This document shows, piece after piece, positions 44,621-53,234 of a DNA stretch of 64,000 nt. The position numbers and the translations under genes were made by a program. The notes under the pieces are model-generated. The model searched no databases. It saw only the letters and a list, made by a program, of their open reading frames with translations, and was not told where the DNA came from. The first letter of the stretch is position 1; each line of letters opens with the position of its first letter. Origin of the DNA: Mangrovivirga halotolerans (lineage in GTDB: Bacteria > Bacteroidota > Bacteroidia > Cytophagales > Cyclobacteriaceae); assembly GCF_026241165.1 (NCBI RefSeq), contig NZ_JAPFQN010000012.1:62001-126000 (forward strand), given 5' to 3'.

Positions 44621-45790
44621 ATGCAAGACAGATATATGCAGCGCGGTGTTTCCGCATCTAAAGAAGACGTACATAAAGCAATAGAGAATATAGATAAGGG
44701 GTTGTTTCCCAAAGCATTTTGCAAGATCATACCAGATTACCTGGCTGGTGATGAAAATTGGTGTACAGTTATGCATGCAGATGGGGCGGGCACTAAATCT
44801 TCCCTTGCATATTTATATTGGAAAGAAACAGGAGATCTTTCAGTATGGAAAGGTATTGCACAAGATGCAGTAATAATGAATACTGATGATCTTCTATGTG
44901 TCGGTGCTACAGGACCTGTTTTGTTATCATCTACTATTGGTAGAAATAAAAATCTCATCCCTGGAGAAGTTATTGCTGAAATAATTAATGGAACAGAAGA
45001 AGTATTACAAATGCTTCGCGATAATGGCCTTGAGATCAGATCAACAGGTGGCGAAACTGCAGATGTAGGTGACCTTGTCAGAACTATAATCGTGGACAGC
45101 ACCGTAACGGCCAGAATGAAACGATCTGACGTTATTGATAATAAGAATATTAAACCAGGCAATGTAGTAGTCGGTTTGGCTAGTTTTGGAAAGGCAACCT
45201 ATGAAACTGAATATAATGGAGGTATGGGAAGCAATGGCCTGACATCTGCCCGTCACGATGTTTTTGCTCATTACCTCGCTGAAAAATACCCTGAAAGTTT
45301 TGACCCTTCAGTTCCTGGAGACCTAATATACAGTGGCAAAAAAAGATTAGATGATAAAGTTTCAGGAGTTGATGTTGACGCCGGGAAACTGGTATTAGCC
45401 CCAACCCGCACTTATGCTCCTGTCATAATAGAGGTATTGAAAAATCACAGAGATAAAATCGATGGGATGGTGCATTGCTCGGGTGGTGCCCAAACTAAAG
45501 TTTTGCATTTTGTTGAAAATGTCCATGTTGTCAAAGATAACATGTTTGACACTCCTCCTTTATTTAGGTTAATACAAGAGCAGAGTCAAACGGAGTGGAA
45601 GGAAATGTATAAAGTCTTCAACATGGGTCACCGTATGGAAATTTATACTGATGAAGAAACAGCTAAGGAGATTATCAAAATCAGTGAATCTTTTGATATC
45701 CCGGCTCAAATCATAGGCCGTGTTGAAGCTTCAGACAAACCTAAAGTAACCGTTTCATCAGAACACGGCACTTTTGAATATTTGTCATAA
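44621..45790 (+). CDS. purM: AIR synthetase (phosphoribosylformylglycinamidine cyclo-ligase)
   Basis: This 389-residue PurM-fold enzyme closes the imidazole ring in purine synthesis. The landmarks are YMQRGVSASKEDVHKAI, DGAGTKSSLAYLY, DAVIMNTDDLLCVGA and STGGETADVGDLV. It is somewhat longer than the E. coli enzyme (345 residues), as in other Bacteroidota, and shows the long type of N-terminus. It stands alone between a strong terminator and the ypdA gene. Confidence 0.9.
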   Translation: MQDRYMQRGVSASKEDVHKAIENIDKGLFPKAFCKIIPDYLAGDENWCTVMHADGAGTKSSLAYLYWKETGDLSVWKGIAQDAVIMNTDDLLCVGATGPVLLSSTIGRNKNLIPGEVIAEIINGTEEVLQMLRDNGLEIRSTGGETADVGDLVRTIIVDSTVTARMKRSDVIDNKNIKPGNVVVGLASFGKATYETEYNGGMGSNGLTSARHDVFAHYLAEKYPESFDPSVPGDLIYSGKKRLDDKVSGVDVDAGKLVLAPTRTYAPVIIEVLKNHRDKIDGMVHCSGGAQTKVLHFVENVHVVKDNMFDTPPLFRLIQEQSQTEWKEMYKVFNMGHRMEIYTDEETAKEIIKISESFDIPAQIIGRVEASDKPKVTVSSEHGTFEYLS

Positions 45791-45855
45791 CACATTTAGC
45801 TTTATATCGTTAAAACTTCCTGGTGGTTATCTTATAGATTTCAGAATAATAATAT

Positions 45856-46860
45856 ATGAATTCAGAAGCCTACGATATAGCAATTATCGGAGCCGGACCA
45901 ATTGGTATGGCATGTGCGATAGAAGCTAAAAATAATGGACTCAGTCATGTCTTAATTGATAAAGGATGCCTGGTAAACAGTATCTATCATTATCCTTATA
46001 ACATGACATTTTTTTCGACCAGCGATAGACTTGAGGTCGGAAACATCCCTTTTGTAAGCCATGGTAATAAACCTACCAGAGCAGAAGCATTAGAATACTA
46101 TCGAAGAGTAGCTCAGTATTTTGATTTGAATTCTAAGCTATATGAATCTGTCAATAACATCAAAAGTGAAAATTCAGGTTATATCATAAATACTTCCAAA
46201 TCTAAATACAAGGCAAAATATATAATTATTGCTACCGGTTTTTATGACCTTCCTTATAAGCTCAATGTCCCGGGTGAAGATCTGCCAAAGGTAAAACACT
46301 ATTATGATGAGCCACACCCATACTATAAGCAGGAGATCATTGTAGTCGGCGCAGCCAATAGCGCGGTAGACGTAGCCCTGGAGACTTATCGAAAAGGAGC
46401 TAATGTAACAATGGTGATCAGGGAAGAAGAAATAAGTCCTTCAGTTAAATACTGGGTAAAGCCCGATATTGAAAACCGAATTAAGGAAGGTTCCATTAAA
46501 GCTTATTTCAACAGTGAGATAACCTCAATTTCAGAACATGAAGTTAAAATCGAAACAGGAGAAGGGAGAAGCTTAACTTTAGAAAATGACTTTGTTCTGG
46601 CAATGACAGGTTATCAGCCTGACTTTACATTTTTAAAAGAAACTGGTGTAAATATCGGTGATGACGAACAAAGAACACCGGAGTATGATCTCGAAACCAT
46701 GGAAACCAATGTAAAGAATGTTTACCTGGCAGGTGTGATTTGCGGAGGTTTAAAAACAAATAAATGGTTTATTGAAAATAGCAGGGTTCATGCCTCAATG
46801 ATCCTTAAAAATATCATTGATAAAGAAGGAAAAGAGGTTAAAAAATTAATGTACATTTAA
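45856..46860 (+). CDS. ypdA: YpdA-type bacillithiol disulfide reductase
   Basis: This 334-residue FAD/NADPH oxidoreductase has Rossmann motifs IIGAGPIGMACAIEA near the N-terminus and VVGAANSAVDVALET in the middle. The segment ACAIEAKNNGLSHVLIDKGCLVN contains the Cys typical of YpdA/Bdr. The family reduces bacillithiol disulfide and keeps the thiol pool reduced. It is single, ends in TTAA shared with the convergent hydrolase gene, and implies that this organism makes bacillithiol, although bshA-C are not in the window. Confidence 0.9.
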   Translation: MNSEAYDIAIIGAGPIGMACAIEAKNNGLSHVLIDKGCLVNSIYHYPYNMTFFSTSDRLEVGNIPFVSHGNKPTRAEALEYYRRVAQYFDLNSKLYESVNNIKSENSGYIINTSKSKYKAKYIIIATGFYDLPYKLNVPGEDLPKVKHYYDEPHPYYKQEIIVVGAANSAVDVALETYRKGANVTMVIREEEISPSVKYWVKPDIENRIKEGSIKAYFNSEITSISEHEVKIETGEGRSLTLENDFVLAMTGYQPDFTFLKETGVNIGDDEQRTPEYDLETMETNVKNVYLAGVICGGLKTNKWFIENSRVHASMILKNIIDKEGKEVKKLMYI

Positions 46861-47669
46861 TCTATCTCATCAAGTATATTTTCCAAGTCACTATTGACCC
46901 TTGGATGCCCAAAAACATTGTGAGAAATATTTTCATAGGTTAATCTCTGAATATTCGTGCCCGGAATTTCAGTTAGCTGTTCAGATTGCTCAGGAAAGAT
47001 CAACTCATCTTCAAGACCATGAAAGACATATACAGGACATTCCACATTCCTGAGATAATTTGCTGTTTCAATATTATATCTCAGGATATTACCTGGAAAA
47101 TAGGGCATTGCATCGATAGCTGTCTTTCGCAATGAATAATAAGGGGCAAATAGCAATAGAGAATTAGTTTTCTTTTTGGATGCCACGAATGCAGCTATAC
47201 CAGATCCTAGAGAATAACCTGCAATGACTGGTTTATTAACATTCATTTTATTTGTTATCGAATCATAAATAATTAGCGCGTCATTGAGTAAATGACTGGT
47301 CCGCTCGATCTCCCCATCACTTTTACCATACCCGCGATAATCATATACAAAAAAATTATAATTATTCTGGAGATAAAAAGATGCATATCCACCCCACTTA
47401 TCCAAAGCTCCAGCATTACCATGATAAAATATTATCAATCCTTCTGGATCTTCAGTCTTAAACAAAAGACCATTTAAACTTATATTACTATCTACGGGGA
47501 TTTCTACTTCTTCAAATTCTCCTTCGAATTGATAAATATAATCTTCTGCTAATACTTCTGGTCTGAACAAAAACTCTTCCTGTTTAAAATACATAAAGCA
47601 TAAAGCAATTACATACATTATGGCTGCTGCTGAAATCATCCACAAGAAGAGTTTTATAATTTTTCTCAT
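46857..47669 (-). CDS. alpha/beta hydrolase, membrane-anchored
   Basis: This 270-residue protein has an N-terminal membrane helix (LFLWMISAAAIMYVIALCFM) and an alpha/beta hydrolase domain. The nucleophile Ser is in GYSLGSG, the oxyanion loop is YHGNAGALD, Asp is in HGLEDELI and the probable His in ENISHNVFG. It resembles BEM46/FrsA-like serine hydrolases; the substrate is unknown. Its stop shares TTAA with ypdA, and 10 bases separate it from the upstream cyclophilin gene, so they may be co-transcribed. Confidence 0.87.
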   Translation of the reverse strand: MRKIIKLFLWMISAAAIMYVIALCFMYFKQEEFLFRPEVLAEDYIYQFEGEFEEVEIPVDSNISLNGLLFKTEDPEGLIIFYHGNAGALDKWGGYASFYLQNNYNFFVYDYRGYGKSDGEIERTSHLLNDALIIYDSITNKMNVNKPVIAGYSLGSGIAAFVASKKKTNSLLLFAPYYSLRKTAIDAMPYFPGNILRYNIETANYLRNVECPVYVFHGLEDELIFPEQSEQLTEIPGTNIQRLTYENISHNVFGHPRVNSDLENILDEID

Positions 47670-47679
47670 TGACCCTGGG

Positions 47680-49608
47680 TTATTTTTTTATTACTATATC
47701 TAATATTTCTGTTCCCGTCAAGACTTCATATACTTCATCCATAGTCCCTTTAACAGCTCCAAAGATAGTATAAGCCCCATCTAAATGTGGAGAAAACCTG
47801 TGGGTAATAAACCATTGACTACTTTCAGTATCTCTACCTGAACTTGCCATTGCTAATACTCCTTTTTCAAATGAATTCGGACTGAATTCTGAAATGATCC
47901 GGTAAGGAGGATGACCATAACCATCACCTCTTGGACATCCATCCTGGATTACGAAATTATTTTCTACCCGGTGAAAATTATTATTTGAGAAATATCCGAC
48001 TTTGGACAAATTAAGAAAATTAATAACCGTAATAGGAGCGATTTCAGGATAAAGTTCTATTTCTATAACTCCCTCATTAGTAATTATCTCAGCATTTAGA
48101 GTATCAGAATAATCCTGTAATTGACTCACGTCATAGTGTGAGGGGTTATATTTAAGTCTCTGGTTACCACCTGGTTTAGCACCGGTTTTTAAAAATTTAC
48201 TTAATAGATTTAATTCTTCGACCGTATCTATTCGAGAAATCATCTTTTCGTCAAGATACTTCTGTAAGTTTAAGTCATTACTCATAAATAATCCGGCGGT
48301 TTGCCTGACTACAACAGTATCACTGGAAAATAAAAGACCAGCTAACTCTTCTGCATAATTTTCGACTTGATCCGGGTTCTCTTTATAATCATCCAGCAAA
48401 CTTTTTGTAAGTATATTTAATGCTGTCGTCCGTATTACCGGATGGTTACCTTCCCTGGCATAAATAGATAACTTTTTTATTCCTTCATCAGAATAAATAT
48501 ACAGTGGAATTAATGCCGCCTTATCATAAGGGTTATTTGTCTTTTCAAACTGGTTCTGAACATAGGGAAGGACTTTTTCAATAACTTGTTTAGAACCGAA
48601 TTTACAGGCTGCCTGAAGTAACATGGCAGCAGCAGGCAGGTATGTTTGTTTAGCTCCAAGGCTTAAATATTGAACCGCATCATTAGAATTACCCAGGTTT
48701 ATAAAATAATTTGCTGCCTCTTTAGCTACTTTAGAATTTTCTGAAAGTGCTGCTTTATAAACTGACTCCCTGGCTTCGATATAAGGAAAAAACTGTAAAG
48801 ACTGCAAGGCCAGAACCCGGTATCTGAAATCTTCATTTTCTTTCTGTGCGATTTCTTTAAGTATTTCAAGAGTTTTAACATCCCTGTTACATCGACTAAA
48901 AGCTATTAATAGATGTTGCTTTTCTTCCTGGTCTTTTGAAGAGTTAAAAGCTTCTCTTAATTTCCCGGCATATCTATTCAAATCAAAACCTACAGGTAAT
49001 CTTCCTAAATATCCTGCTGAATATCTGCGTGCCTCATTACTAAGGTTTTTTGCACCAACATTTTCAGTCATCAGCCGTACTGCACTATTGGTTATATTGT
49101 TATTTAATAAGCAATGAAAGAGTCCTATCGTTTGTCCTTCTATCTCTGGACTAGTTTTTGGTTTAAACCCTGAAAGGAAAGTAATAGATTGTTCGCCATC
49201 TATTTTGCCTATAGCTATTAGAAGTTCCTTTTTAACTGATGAAATCTTTTCTTCTGAAAACTGGTCTTTTAAAGGTTCCAACAATTCAGGTGATCCATTC
49301 TGGCCTGCAGCAAAAGCAGCTTTCATTCTAATTTGCTGATCCTCAACCTTTAGTAAATCCTTTATTTCATCAATAAATCTATCAGAAGGGAAACTGCCAG
49401 CGATCTTTAATGCCTCAAGAACCAGAAATGCATTATCACTGGATAATCTCTTTTCTACTATCTCATCATTTCTATTTTGGGAAGCTAAATATAGCTCTTT
49501 TATCTCCGGGTCGGACCAGGAAAAGCCATTGTCAGAATATTTAAGATCTTTTGAATCACATGAAATCAGAATTGCTGTTAAAAGCAATAAAGGTAGTTGT
49601 TTTAACAT
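47680..49608 (-). CDS. lipoprotein with HEAT repeats and cyclophilin domain
   Basis: This lipoprotein of about 642 residues has lipobox Cys (ILISC) at residue 17, long HEAT-like helical repeats to about residue 480 and a C-terminal cyclophilin peptidyl-prolyl isomerase domain (INFLNLSKVGYFSNNNFHRV, FVIQDGCPRGDG, MASSGRDTESSQWFI). It would fold or escort envelope proteins in the periplasm. The ATG at 49608 is preferred because a TTG 15 bases upstream would disrupt the signal peptide. It lies 40 bases after the AlkB-like gene. Confidence 0.87.
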   Translation of the reverse strand: MLKQLPLLLLTAILISCDSKDLKYSDNGFSWSDPEIKELYLASQNRNDEIVEKRLSSDNAFLVLEALKIAGSFPSDRFIDEIKDLLKVEDQQIRMKAAFAAGQNGSPELLEPLKDQFSEEKISSVKKELLIAIGKIDGEQSITFLSGFKPKTSPEIEGQTIGLFHCLLNNNITNSAVRLMTENVGAKNLSNEARRYSAGYLGRLPVGFDLNRYAGKLREAFNSSKDQEEKQHLLIAFSRCNRDVKTLEILKEIAQKENEDFRYRVLALQSLQFFPYIEARESVYKAALSENSKVAKEAANYFINLGNSNDAVQYLSLGAKQTYLPAAAMLLQAACKFGSKQVIEKVLPYVQNQFEKTNNPYDKAALIPLYIYSDEGIKKLSIYAREGNHPVIRTTALNILTKSLLDDYKENPDQVENYAEELAGLLFSSDTVVVRQTAGLFMSNDLNLQKYLDEKMISRIDTVEELNLLSKFLKTGAKPGGNQRLKYNPSHYDVSQLQDYSDTLNAEIITNEGVIEIELYPEIAPITVINFLNLSKVGYFSNNNFHRVENNFVIQDGCPRGDGYGHPPYRIISEFSPNSFEKGVLAMASSGRDTESSQWFITHRFSPHLDGAYTIFGAVKGTMDEVYEVLTGTEILDIVIKK

Positions 49609-49648
49609 ATAGCAGTTAATCAATATTTATCTGACAATATTAAATTAG

Positions 49649-50701
49649 TTAAGCTGAACTAACAATATTTTGAATCTTCCTCACTTTTTTATTCATAATA
49701 CTAAACCATAGCGGAGGAACCATTGCTAATAACATCATTCCAGGATATCCGGTAGGCATTTGAGGTGAATTATCATGATGCTTTAATATCTGGTATGGTC
49801 TGGAGGCAATATAATGATGATCAGAATGCCTACTTAACTCAAACAGCATTAATCTACCTACTACATGATCTGAATTCCAGCTATGCATGGGTAACACTCT
49901 TTCATAGCGGCCATTCGAGATTTCTTTTCTACGTAGTCCGTAATGCTCTATATAGTTTACTGTTTCTAAAAGTAAAATGCCTACAATGGCTGCAGCAATA
50001 AATCCGAGCAGCCCTTTAATTCCAAATACAAAAAAGATTACGATAAGAAATACAACTTGGATTAATTGATATTGTAGCATCTCATTTTTCAATGAAAAAA
50101 AAGAAAACCCTTTTTTTCCCAGTTGCTTATTTGCGATCTCCCAGGCCGATTTGTAAGAGTAAATTAAAGACCTGAAGTAAAATTCATAAATACTCTCTCC
50201 GTATTGGGCACTGGCAGGATCTTCAGGTGTAGATACATTTTTATGGTGACCTCTGTTGTGTTCAATATAAAAATGCATATACAGCGATGTTAGAAGCAGC
50301 ATTTTTGACATAGTTTTTTCATGAGTCTTTTTTCTATGCCCCAGTTCGTGGGCTACATTTATTCCAATTACACCACACATCATTCCCATACCCAATATCA
50401 TCCCTATTTGTTCATAGACCTTCAGATCAAGCATAGTAAAATTTATTAAAAACAGGATCAAAACAGCGTATTGAACAGGCACCATACTGTAGACCATAAT
50501 ATCATACCTGACATCCTTTTTCCGAATTTCTTCTTCTGTTTCGGTAATATTTTCAGGGTCAGGCTTAAATAGTAACTCAAGTATTGGTATCACCACAAAA
50601 GCAAAAATAACCGGGAAGAAAGTTGTAACCCCCAACTGATAATAACTTAAGATGACCAATGCAGGTAAAATCAATACGAGAAAGTATTTTAAGAACTTCA
50701 T
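49649..50701 (-). CDS. alkB: AlkB-like membrane di-iron hydroxylase
   Basis: This membrane enzyme of about 350 residues carries all three histidine clusters of AlkB-type alkane monooxygenases: HELGHRKK, EHNRGHHKN and LSRHSDHHY, plus the signature NYIEHYGL. It oxidises hydrocarbon chains at a di-iron centre and needs rubredoxin and a reductase, neither of which is adjacent. The ATG at 50701 starts the first helix; a TTG lies 21 bases upstream. It follows the methyltransferase gene by 64 bases, in a run with the UbiA-like gene. The actual substrate is uncertain. Confidence 0.9.
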   Translation of the reverse strand: MKFLKYFLVLILPALVILSYYQLGVTTFFPVIFAFVVIPILELLFKPDPENITETEEEIRKKDVRYDIMVYSMVPVQYAVLILFLINFTMLDLKVYEQIGMILGMGMMCGVIGINVAHELGHRKKTHEKTMSKMLLLTSLYMHFYIEHNRGHHKNVSTPEDPASAQYGESIYEFYFRSLIYSYKSAWEIANKQLGKKGFSFFSLKNEMLQYQLIQVVFLIVIFFVFGIKGLLGFIAAAIVGILLLETVNYIEHYGLRRKEISNGRYERVLPMHSWNSDHVVGRLMLFELSRHSDHHYIASRPYQILKHHDNSPQMPTGYPGMMLLAMVPPLWFSIMNKKVRKIQNIVSSA

Positions 50702-50765
50702 CTGCTTAATAAAATTATACAATAAAATATACGAATATTTAACTGATGCAGCAAAATTTTAATAT

Positions 50766-51392
50766 TTATAAACGGCTGTAAACAGATGATTTAATAAACG
50801 AATCATAATAGTACTTATCTTTTTTCTTAAGCCCTTTTAAAATCTCATCTGAAACTCTGAAAATATCTGGTATTCTATTTAAAGTATGGCCAGTGGTTAT
50901 TCTAAAAAACAGCAACATTGTCTTTGCCAGTATCCTATGCTTAAATTTTAAAGGATTCGTAAAGTCTATAATTGCGAGATCATCAAATGTCGGTATCTCT
51001 GACCGATAGCTTACTAATATTTCTCTGATCTCTTGCTCATCAAAATGATCAAGAAAAAAAGGGAACATAATGAGATCATAGTGTTTATTTAAATCACCTG
51101 TTCGCCCATCTTTTAAGAAATAATTGATATTTGACGATTTACTTATTACCAAATCATTAAACTCATTCAGCATTGGCTTACTAATATCAAAGAGATCGAT
51201 AGAGTTGAATTGATTGGCTTCGAACGTCTTTAAAACATTACCCGTTCCTGCACCTACAATTAGTATGTCTTTCCCCTTATAACTATTTAAAATTTCAATC
51301 TGTGGTTTTATTAATGATCCACCAAAAACCAATTTTCCAAGACGGTCATAAATTGAAGCTATATGATCATATGAATTAATTACTTTATCCAT
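50766..51392 (-). CDS. class I SAM-dependent methyltransferase
   Basis: This 208-residue methyltransferase has SAM motif ILIVGAGTGNVLKTF followed by SIDLFDISKPML, the pattern of UbiE/COQ5-like small-molecule enzymes. Its start overlaps the end of the UbiA-like gene by 13 bases, so the two are tightly coupled, and the AlkB-like gene follows. The substrate is unknown; the company suggests a prenylated or long-chain compound. Confidence 0.85.
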   Translation of the reverse strand: MDKVINSYDHIASIYDRLGKLVFGGSLIKPQIEILNSYKGKDILIVGAGTGNVLKTFEANQFNSIDLFDISKPMLNEFNDLVISKSSNINYFLKDGRTGDLNKHYDLIMFPFFLDHFDEQEIREILVSYRSEIPTFDDLAIIDFTNPLKFKHRILAKTMLLFFRITTGHTLNRIPDIFRVSDEILKGLKKKDKYYYDSFIKSSVYSRL

Positions 51393-52222
51393 ATCACAAG
51401 AAAAGGATATAAAAAAATCAAATCTGCTATTGTTCGATAAACTTCATTCCGGCGGAAATCATTAGGATACGTGAAAACCCATCCCAATGTTAATCCCATT
51501 AAAAACAATATTATCTGGAACAAACTAAATCCTGGTAAACCGGGTTTAATTCCAAAAAGGGCTATTACCGTTACAATGAAGAATATAGCAAGAAGGACAT
51601 TGAGTACTTTAACTGTTAGCTTTAATCCCTTGGTTAAAATTACGGAATTTTGCTTCTGATAATTATCCTTTCTGGCATCAAACCATGCGAGAATAAGAAT
51701 GTTACAATAGGCAATCAGGAATAACTGTAAGTGAAATAAAGCCAATAACTCCTGATGTTCTTCAATGCGGATCCAAGGTATAAGCATAATACCAGTAGAA
51801 TATACCATTGCGGCTGCAAACTCTTTTAAGATAAAGGTGCGTCCTTTTATAAAGTGAACTATCGTAAAATAGATTAGAACAAATCCACAGATGAATAGAC
51901 CTCCGTATAATATTTCAGAATCCAGAAGGAATAAACAATAAACACTGCTGGCAATAATAAATGCCGCAAACATTAAAATTGGTATTCTAAATTTCTGATG
52001 TACAGCATGTCGTAAAGCTAAAGCTTGTTGATCTATCCGGTTGGCATCTAACAAATGGTCAAGGGTATAAATAAGCCATACAGCAGCAGCAAGTAAAAAC
52101 TGTTCATGCCACATGACCTCAATATCAAATACTGTACTTACAGCCATTAAACAACACCATGCCCCGAAAGTTATATCAAGGCTTAAGGCCTGAAACAATC
52201 GATATGTTTCTTTTAGATCCAC
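51380..52222 (-). CDS. UbiA-like membrane prenyltransferase
   Basis: This 280-residue protein has about eight membrane helices and two Asp-rich motifs in cytoplasmic loops, YTLDHLLDANRID (Asp55/59) and WFDARKD (Asp182/186), as in UbiA prenyltransferases. Similarity outside these is low, so it is a divergent member. The GTG at 52222 is chosen: a TTG at 52270 lies inside the terminator of the ATP synthase operon and cannot be the start. It overlaps the methyltransferase gene by 13 bases. Confidence 0.72.
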   Translation of the reverse strand: MDLKETYRLFQALSLDITFGAWCCLMAVSTVFDIEVMWHEQFLLAAAVWLIYTLDHLLDANRIDQQALALRHAVHQKFRIPILMFAAFIIASSVYCLFLLDSEILYGGLFICGFVLIYFTIVHFIKGRTFILKEFAAAMVYSTGIMLIPWIRIEEHQELLALFHLQLFLIAYCNILILAWFDARKDNYQKQNSVILTKGLKLTVKVLNVLLAIFFIVTVIALFGIKPGLPGFSLFQIILFLMGLTLGWVFTYPNDFRRNEVYRTIADLIFLYPFLVIWIK

Positions 52223-52242
52223 GGTTAGTAAAATAATAAAAA

Positions 52243-52267
52243 AAGCCTGTTCGATATGAACAGGCTT
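52243..52267 (-). terminator. terminator of the ATP synthase operon
   Basis: A perfect 10-bp stem (AAGCCTGTTC against GAACAGGCTT) with a 5-base loop lies 22 bases after the atpG stop. On the minus strand it runs into TTTTATTATTTTA. The UbiA-like gene begins 20 bases beyond it. Confidence 0.88.
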
Positions 52268-52289
52268 CAAAAGATAGTGTTTTTATATT

Positions 52290-53180
52290 TTATTTTCCGA
52301 GTGCTTCTGCTCCGGAAACGATCTCGAGAATCTCAGTTGTAATAGCTGCCTGACGAGATCTGTTATAAGTAAGTCTCAAATCTTTAAGCAATTCACCAGC
52401 ATTATCAGTCGCCTTATCCATTGCTGTCATCCTAGCTCCATGCTCGGCAGCATTAGATTCTAATACAGCCTTGTATAACTGAATTTTTAAGCTCTTAGGA
52501 ATCAATTCCGTAATGATATAAGATTCATCCGGCTCGAAAATATATTCCACATTGCTCATTTCCTCATCCTCTTCAGGTTCAGATGGAACCAAAGGAAGGA
52601 ATTGTTCTACTCTTAATATTTGAGTAGCTACGTTTTTGAATTCGTTGTATGCAATTTCTACTTTATCGAATTTTCCATCAACAAATCCTTTCATGGCGAA
52701 TTCTGCTGCGTCACGAACAGCGGCAAAACTCAAATCCATTAAGATCTCAGCGAAGTCAGATACTACGTTATAACCACGCTTTTTAAAATGATCATTTGCT
52801 CTTTTACCGATAGGAAGAATTGTTACTTTATCATTTTTTAAATGATCGCTGTAATTTTCTTCAAGGTGATTAGTCGCTGTACGGATAACGTTAGTATTAA
52901 AAGAACCACATAGTCCTTTATCAGAACTAATAACAATCAATAATACATTCTTAACTTCTCTCTCTTCAGCATAAGGACTAGTAACCTCACTATCTTCAGA
53001 CAATCCCGATGACACTTTCCCAAGAATTGCAGAAAGTTTATCAGCATAAGGTCTCATCTGGATAATGCTATCCTGAGCTCTTCGAAGTTTCGCTGCAGAC
53101 ACCATTTTCATCGCTTTGGTGATTTGCTGTGTAGAAACTACCGAATTAATTCTGCTTTTTATTTCCTTTAAATTCGCCAT
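52290..53180 (-). CDS. atpG: ATP synthase F1 gamma subunit
   Basis: This 296-residue subunit forms the central stalk that turns inside the alpha-beta ring. The N-terminal helix is MANLKEIKSRINSVVSTQQI and TKAMKMVSAAKLRRAQ, and the C-terminus has ATDNAGELLKDLRLTYNRSR and QAAITTEILEIVSGAEAL. It is the last gene of the operon here; atpD and atpC are not nearby, as is usual in Bacteroidota. A 10-bp hairpin precedes it and a terminator follows. Confidence 0.96.
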   Translation of the reverse strand: MANLKEIKSRINSVVSTQQITKAMKMVSAAKLRRAQDSIIQMRPYADKLSAILGKVSSGLSEDSEVTSPYAEEREVKNVLLIVISSDKGLCGSFNTNVIRTATNHLEENYSDHLKNDKVTILPIGKRANDHFKKRGYNVVSDFAEILMDLSFAAVRDAAEFAMKGFVDGKFDKVEIAYNEFKNVATQILRVEQFLPLVPSEPEEDEEMSNVEYIFEPDESYIITELIPKSLKIQLYKAVLESNAAEHGARMTAMDKATDNAGELLKDLRLTYNRSRQAAITTEILEIVSGAEALGK

Positions 53181-53204
53181 TCGTTAAAGCTTGTTAAGCA
53201 GGTT

Positions 53205-53229
53205 AACAGGCAGCTTAATGCTGCCTGTT
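53205..53229 (-). other. intercistronic hairpin between atpA and atpG
   Basis: A perfect 10-bp stem (AACAGGCAGC against GCTGCCTGTT) with a 5-base loop lies in the 54-base gap. On the minus strand no T run follows, so it is more likely a stability or processing element than a terminator. Confidence 0.6.
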
Positions 53230-53234
53230 TCTAT

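Noticed and set aside
52223-52270. TTG start of the UbiA-like gene at 52270
   Set aside because: It lies inside the 10-bp terminator stem of the ATP synthase operon; the encoded N-terminal 16 residues only mirror the hairpin. The GTG at 52222 gives a normal N-terminus.
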